Assembly: GCA_921293015.1 (NCBI GenBank)
Contig: OV121094.1
Coordinates: 39,368,054 to 39,432,053 of the forward strand
Direction: 5' to 3'
From: Phorcus lineatus
Taxonomy: Eukaryota; Mollusca; Gastropoda; Trochida; Trochidae
Length of the DNA stretch: 64,000 nt
This document shows positions 61,936 to 64,000 of this stretch, piece after piece. Each line of letters starts with the position of its first letter. Position 1 is the first letter of the stretch. A program made the position numbers and the translations under genes. The notes below the pieces were generated by a model. It searched no databases, was not told the DNA's origin, and saw only the letters and a list, made by a program, of their open reading frames with translations.

Positions 61936-62344
61936 GAACAAAAGTAAAGTTACGTTTTACACTTAAAAGGCACCACTGGTTGTTCCATAGAATAACTTTA
62001 ATTGAGCTAGGGCCAGTGTTTTTTTAGTTCCGGTCCAATAAAGCAAAGCTCGCACGCAAAAGGGGACTGAGGTCATTTCTACACCATTGGACACCTGCAT
62101 TGTGATGGGTGATTAGATAATAGATTTGATCATAAATCAAGCGGAGTGATAATTTAGTATACAAATGGATAGATATAAGCAGGACAAATGCAAATGGTTC
62201 ACATCTCAAACGAAGGATAATTTATAAACACACACGAATTATCAATCATGCATACGTCTCAAACATCAAAAACATTTTAATATGGGACAATTTTGTCAGC
62301 CCAGATTCCCCTACTGCTGGTAATTAATAGGTAGACATCATAAA

Positions 62345-63830
62345 AACAAAAGGAACCAGGTTGCCTGTCGTTCGAAAGAGACTTAAAACGAGCTTATGGA
62401 CAGCTTCCTGTTGACCCTTGGGACCTTCAATTGTTAGGTTTCTCTTGGAAATGATAGATGTATGTCGGTATTGTCTTAGCTATGGGTCTGAGATGAGCAG
62501 CAATGATTTGCCAGCAGCTCACAACAACTGTCTCTTACGATATGAAAAGAAGTTCTTATAGCCTGCTCAATTATCTTGAGGACTTGGGGTGTCCAGAGGA
62601 CCCCATCAAGGTTGAAGCTGCATTTGAAGAGCTCGGCGTTGTCTTTTCTCAGTGGGGCCTAAAGGAATCACACAGCAAAGCGTGTCCACCAGCAACAAGA
62701 ATGACATATTTGGGTGTTATCTTGGACACTGTATCACTTACTCTGCAAGTTGAAGATGAAAAGATCAAAAATATTCAAGAGCTCTTGCAGCAATGGCTAG
62801 ACCAAAGAAAGTGGTGTATTTCAGACAAGCCCAGTCTCTGTTGGGAAAACTAAGCTTCGTTGCAGCATGTGTAAAATCAGGGCGGGTATTCTTATTGCAT
62901 GGATACAATGTTTAAAAAATCGCACTGCTTCCCCAGTTCAAGGTGGGGTGAGGAAGGATATCCAATGGTGAATGCATTTCCTGCCAAAGTACAGTGGTAT
63001 GTCCATCTACAAATTTGTCTACGGGAAATTAATTATCTGCAATCAATAATGGAGTTTGAACTTCACATAGCAGGAGTACACAACATGATTCCAGATTGTT
63101 TTCCAGATGGCAGGACCCTGATATGTGTGAACAAATCTATATAAATACACAAAGATGTAGTAATTAATTTGAGGAGTTTGTACTGAATTAAATTCTCAAG
63201 TATATACTCTTTTTGCAGAGCAACAACTGATGTCACTATATTCTGACATTCCTTCCCGGATCTACAGAGTTTTTAAGTACGTCTTTTGTATAGAGGGTTG
63301 AACAGATTGGATCCTCATTTTCCATCTCAGGCACTTCCAATAACCCCAGCTATTTTCTTACAATTCTTACATGAACTTTTAGATCGAAATGGCCATCTAC
63401 AGTTAACAATTTGGTGCCTCTCACTGTATGCCCTTTTCCTCATAATTGAAAAACAAACTTGGTACGTATTTCATATACATCATTTGACCCCCAAAAGCAG
63501 CTCTGTCGAAAAGATGCGCTGTTATCTGACACCATGCTGCTAGTCATGTTTTTGTGGTCCAAAACTAAACGATATGGGGGACGTGTTCTATAATTACCAC
63601 TTCTTCACATCACGGACTCGCCACTCTGTTCAGTGCGTGCGTATAAACGGATGTGCTCTCTGGAAAAGGATCCAGTAATCTGTGTGCCTTGTCCTAACGG
63701 GAAGGGAGCTGTACCGGTCATCTACTCTCAGTTTACACACTTTAAAGTCTTTATCAAAACATCTGGTGAAAAACCCAGATATGTACTGCTCTCACAGCTT
63801 TAGAAGATGGGGTGCAAGTAGGTATGAATA
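62345..63830 (+). pseudogene. Decayed DIRS-like tyrosine-recombinase retrotransposon
   Basis: From about 62377 an RT-like frame reads RDLKRAYGQLPVDPWDLQLL, then three in-frame stops. The frame then carries NYLEDLGCPEDPIKVE (the usual YLDD is YLED), ACPPATRMTYLGVILD and, after a frameshift near 62810, LLGKLSFVAACVKSGRVF, a hallmark of DIRS-type RT (recalled family knowledge). An RNase H-like piece, FELHIAGVHNMIPD, follows at 63060-63100. From 63286 the tyrosine-recombinase part appears: RGLNRLDPHFPSQALPITPA and, near 63795, HSFRRWGAS with the conserved H-x-x-R. Many stops and frameshifts make it inactive. Its right end may run past 63830. No terminal repeats were identified. Confidence 0.82.
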
Positions 63831-64000
63831 GGGGTCCTGGACCAACGGAGGCCAAAACGCATTCCTTCATTAACCATAACACAAAAACTAATTCGCCTGA
63901 TGGTAAATGAAGAAATGCGCTTTCCTCACCGCTAATCCAGAACCACTTTATACCTACTAAATGGGCTTTTGAAGCGCATGTACCTTAATTCCAACCTAAT

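Overview
This window looks like nuclear DNA of an invertebrate animal, most likely a marine mollusc. The sequence is AT-rich, genes are split by canonical GT...AG introns, and most of the window is intron, intergenic DNA and interspersed repeats. The molluscan placement rests on recognised repeat styles: 'gggcagataactc' motifs, SINE-like repeats ending in (cacct)n, and 'cagctcaccagg...gggctcatgg' repeats. It is an inference.

Two host genes are well supported. (1) The 3' end of a C2H2 zinc-finger transcription factor on the + strand. Exon 34502-34686 carries one complete finger and most of a second. The terminal exon 39901-40917 completes that finger and encodes a long Ser/Pro/His/Met-rich tail. 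Its 5' exons were not identified. (2) A complete five-exon SSR3 gene (translocon-associated protein gamma) on the + strand, 54816-59220, 183 aa, with consistent splice phases and a start codon in good context.

The rest is dominated by mobile DNA in layers. There is a LINE fragment split by an 843-bp hAT-like element (1471-2762); three further short hAT-like elements with 8-bp target duplications (24494-24898, 28059-28313, 57489-57738); a 5'-truncated LINE with reverse transcriptase (25205-26590); and tRNA-headed or (cacct)n-tailed SINEs (914-1236, 23027-23275, 56267-56395, 60868-61023). Larger non-autonomous elements with inverted ends lie at 10422-13310, 30822-32360 and 35593-36599. A decayed DIRS-like tyrosine-recombinase retrotransposon lies at the right edge (62345 to about 63830).

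Tandem arrays are prominent: a degenerate 25-bp minisatellite (20640-21620), a strikingly regular 84-bp minisatellite of about 20 copies inside the zinc-finger intron (37808-39485), and three 173-bp units each with a perfect palindromic X-box-like site (about 41120-41700). Three weak candidate exons on the - strand (7625-7786, 28695-28984 and one ending at 52281) have splice-like borders but no recognised homology. I found no CRISPR array, rRNA, functional tRNA or prokaryotic operon, and no gene set that would amount to a new multi-gene system.
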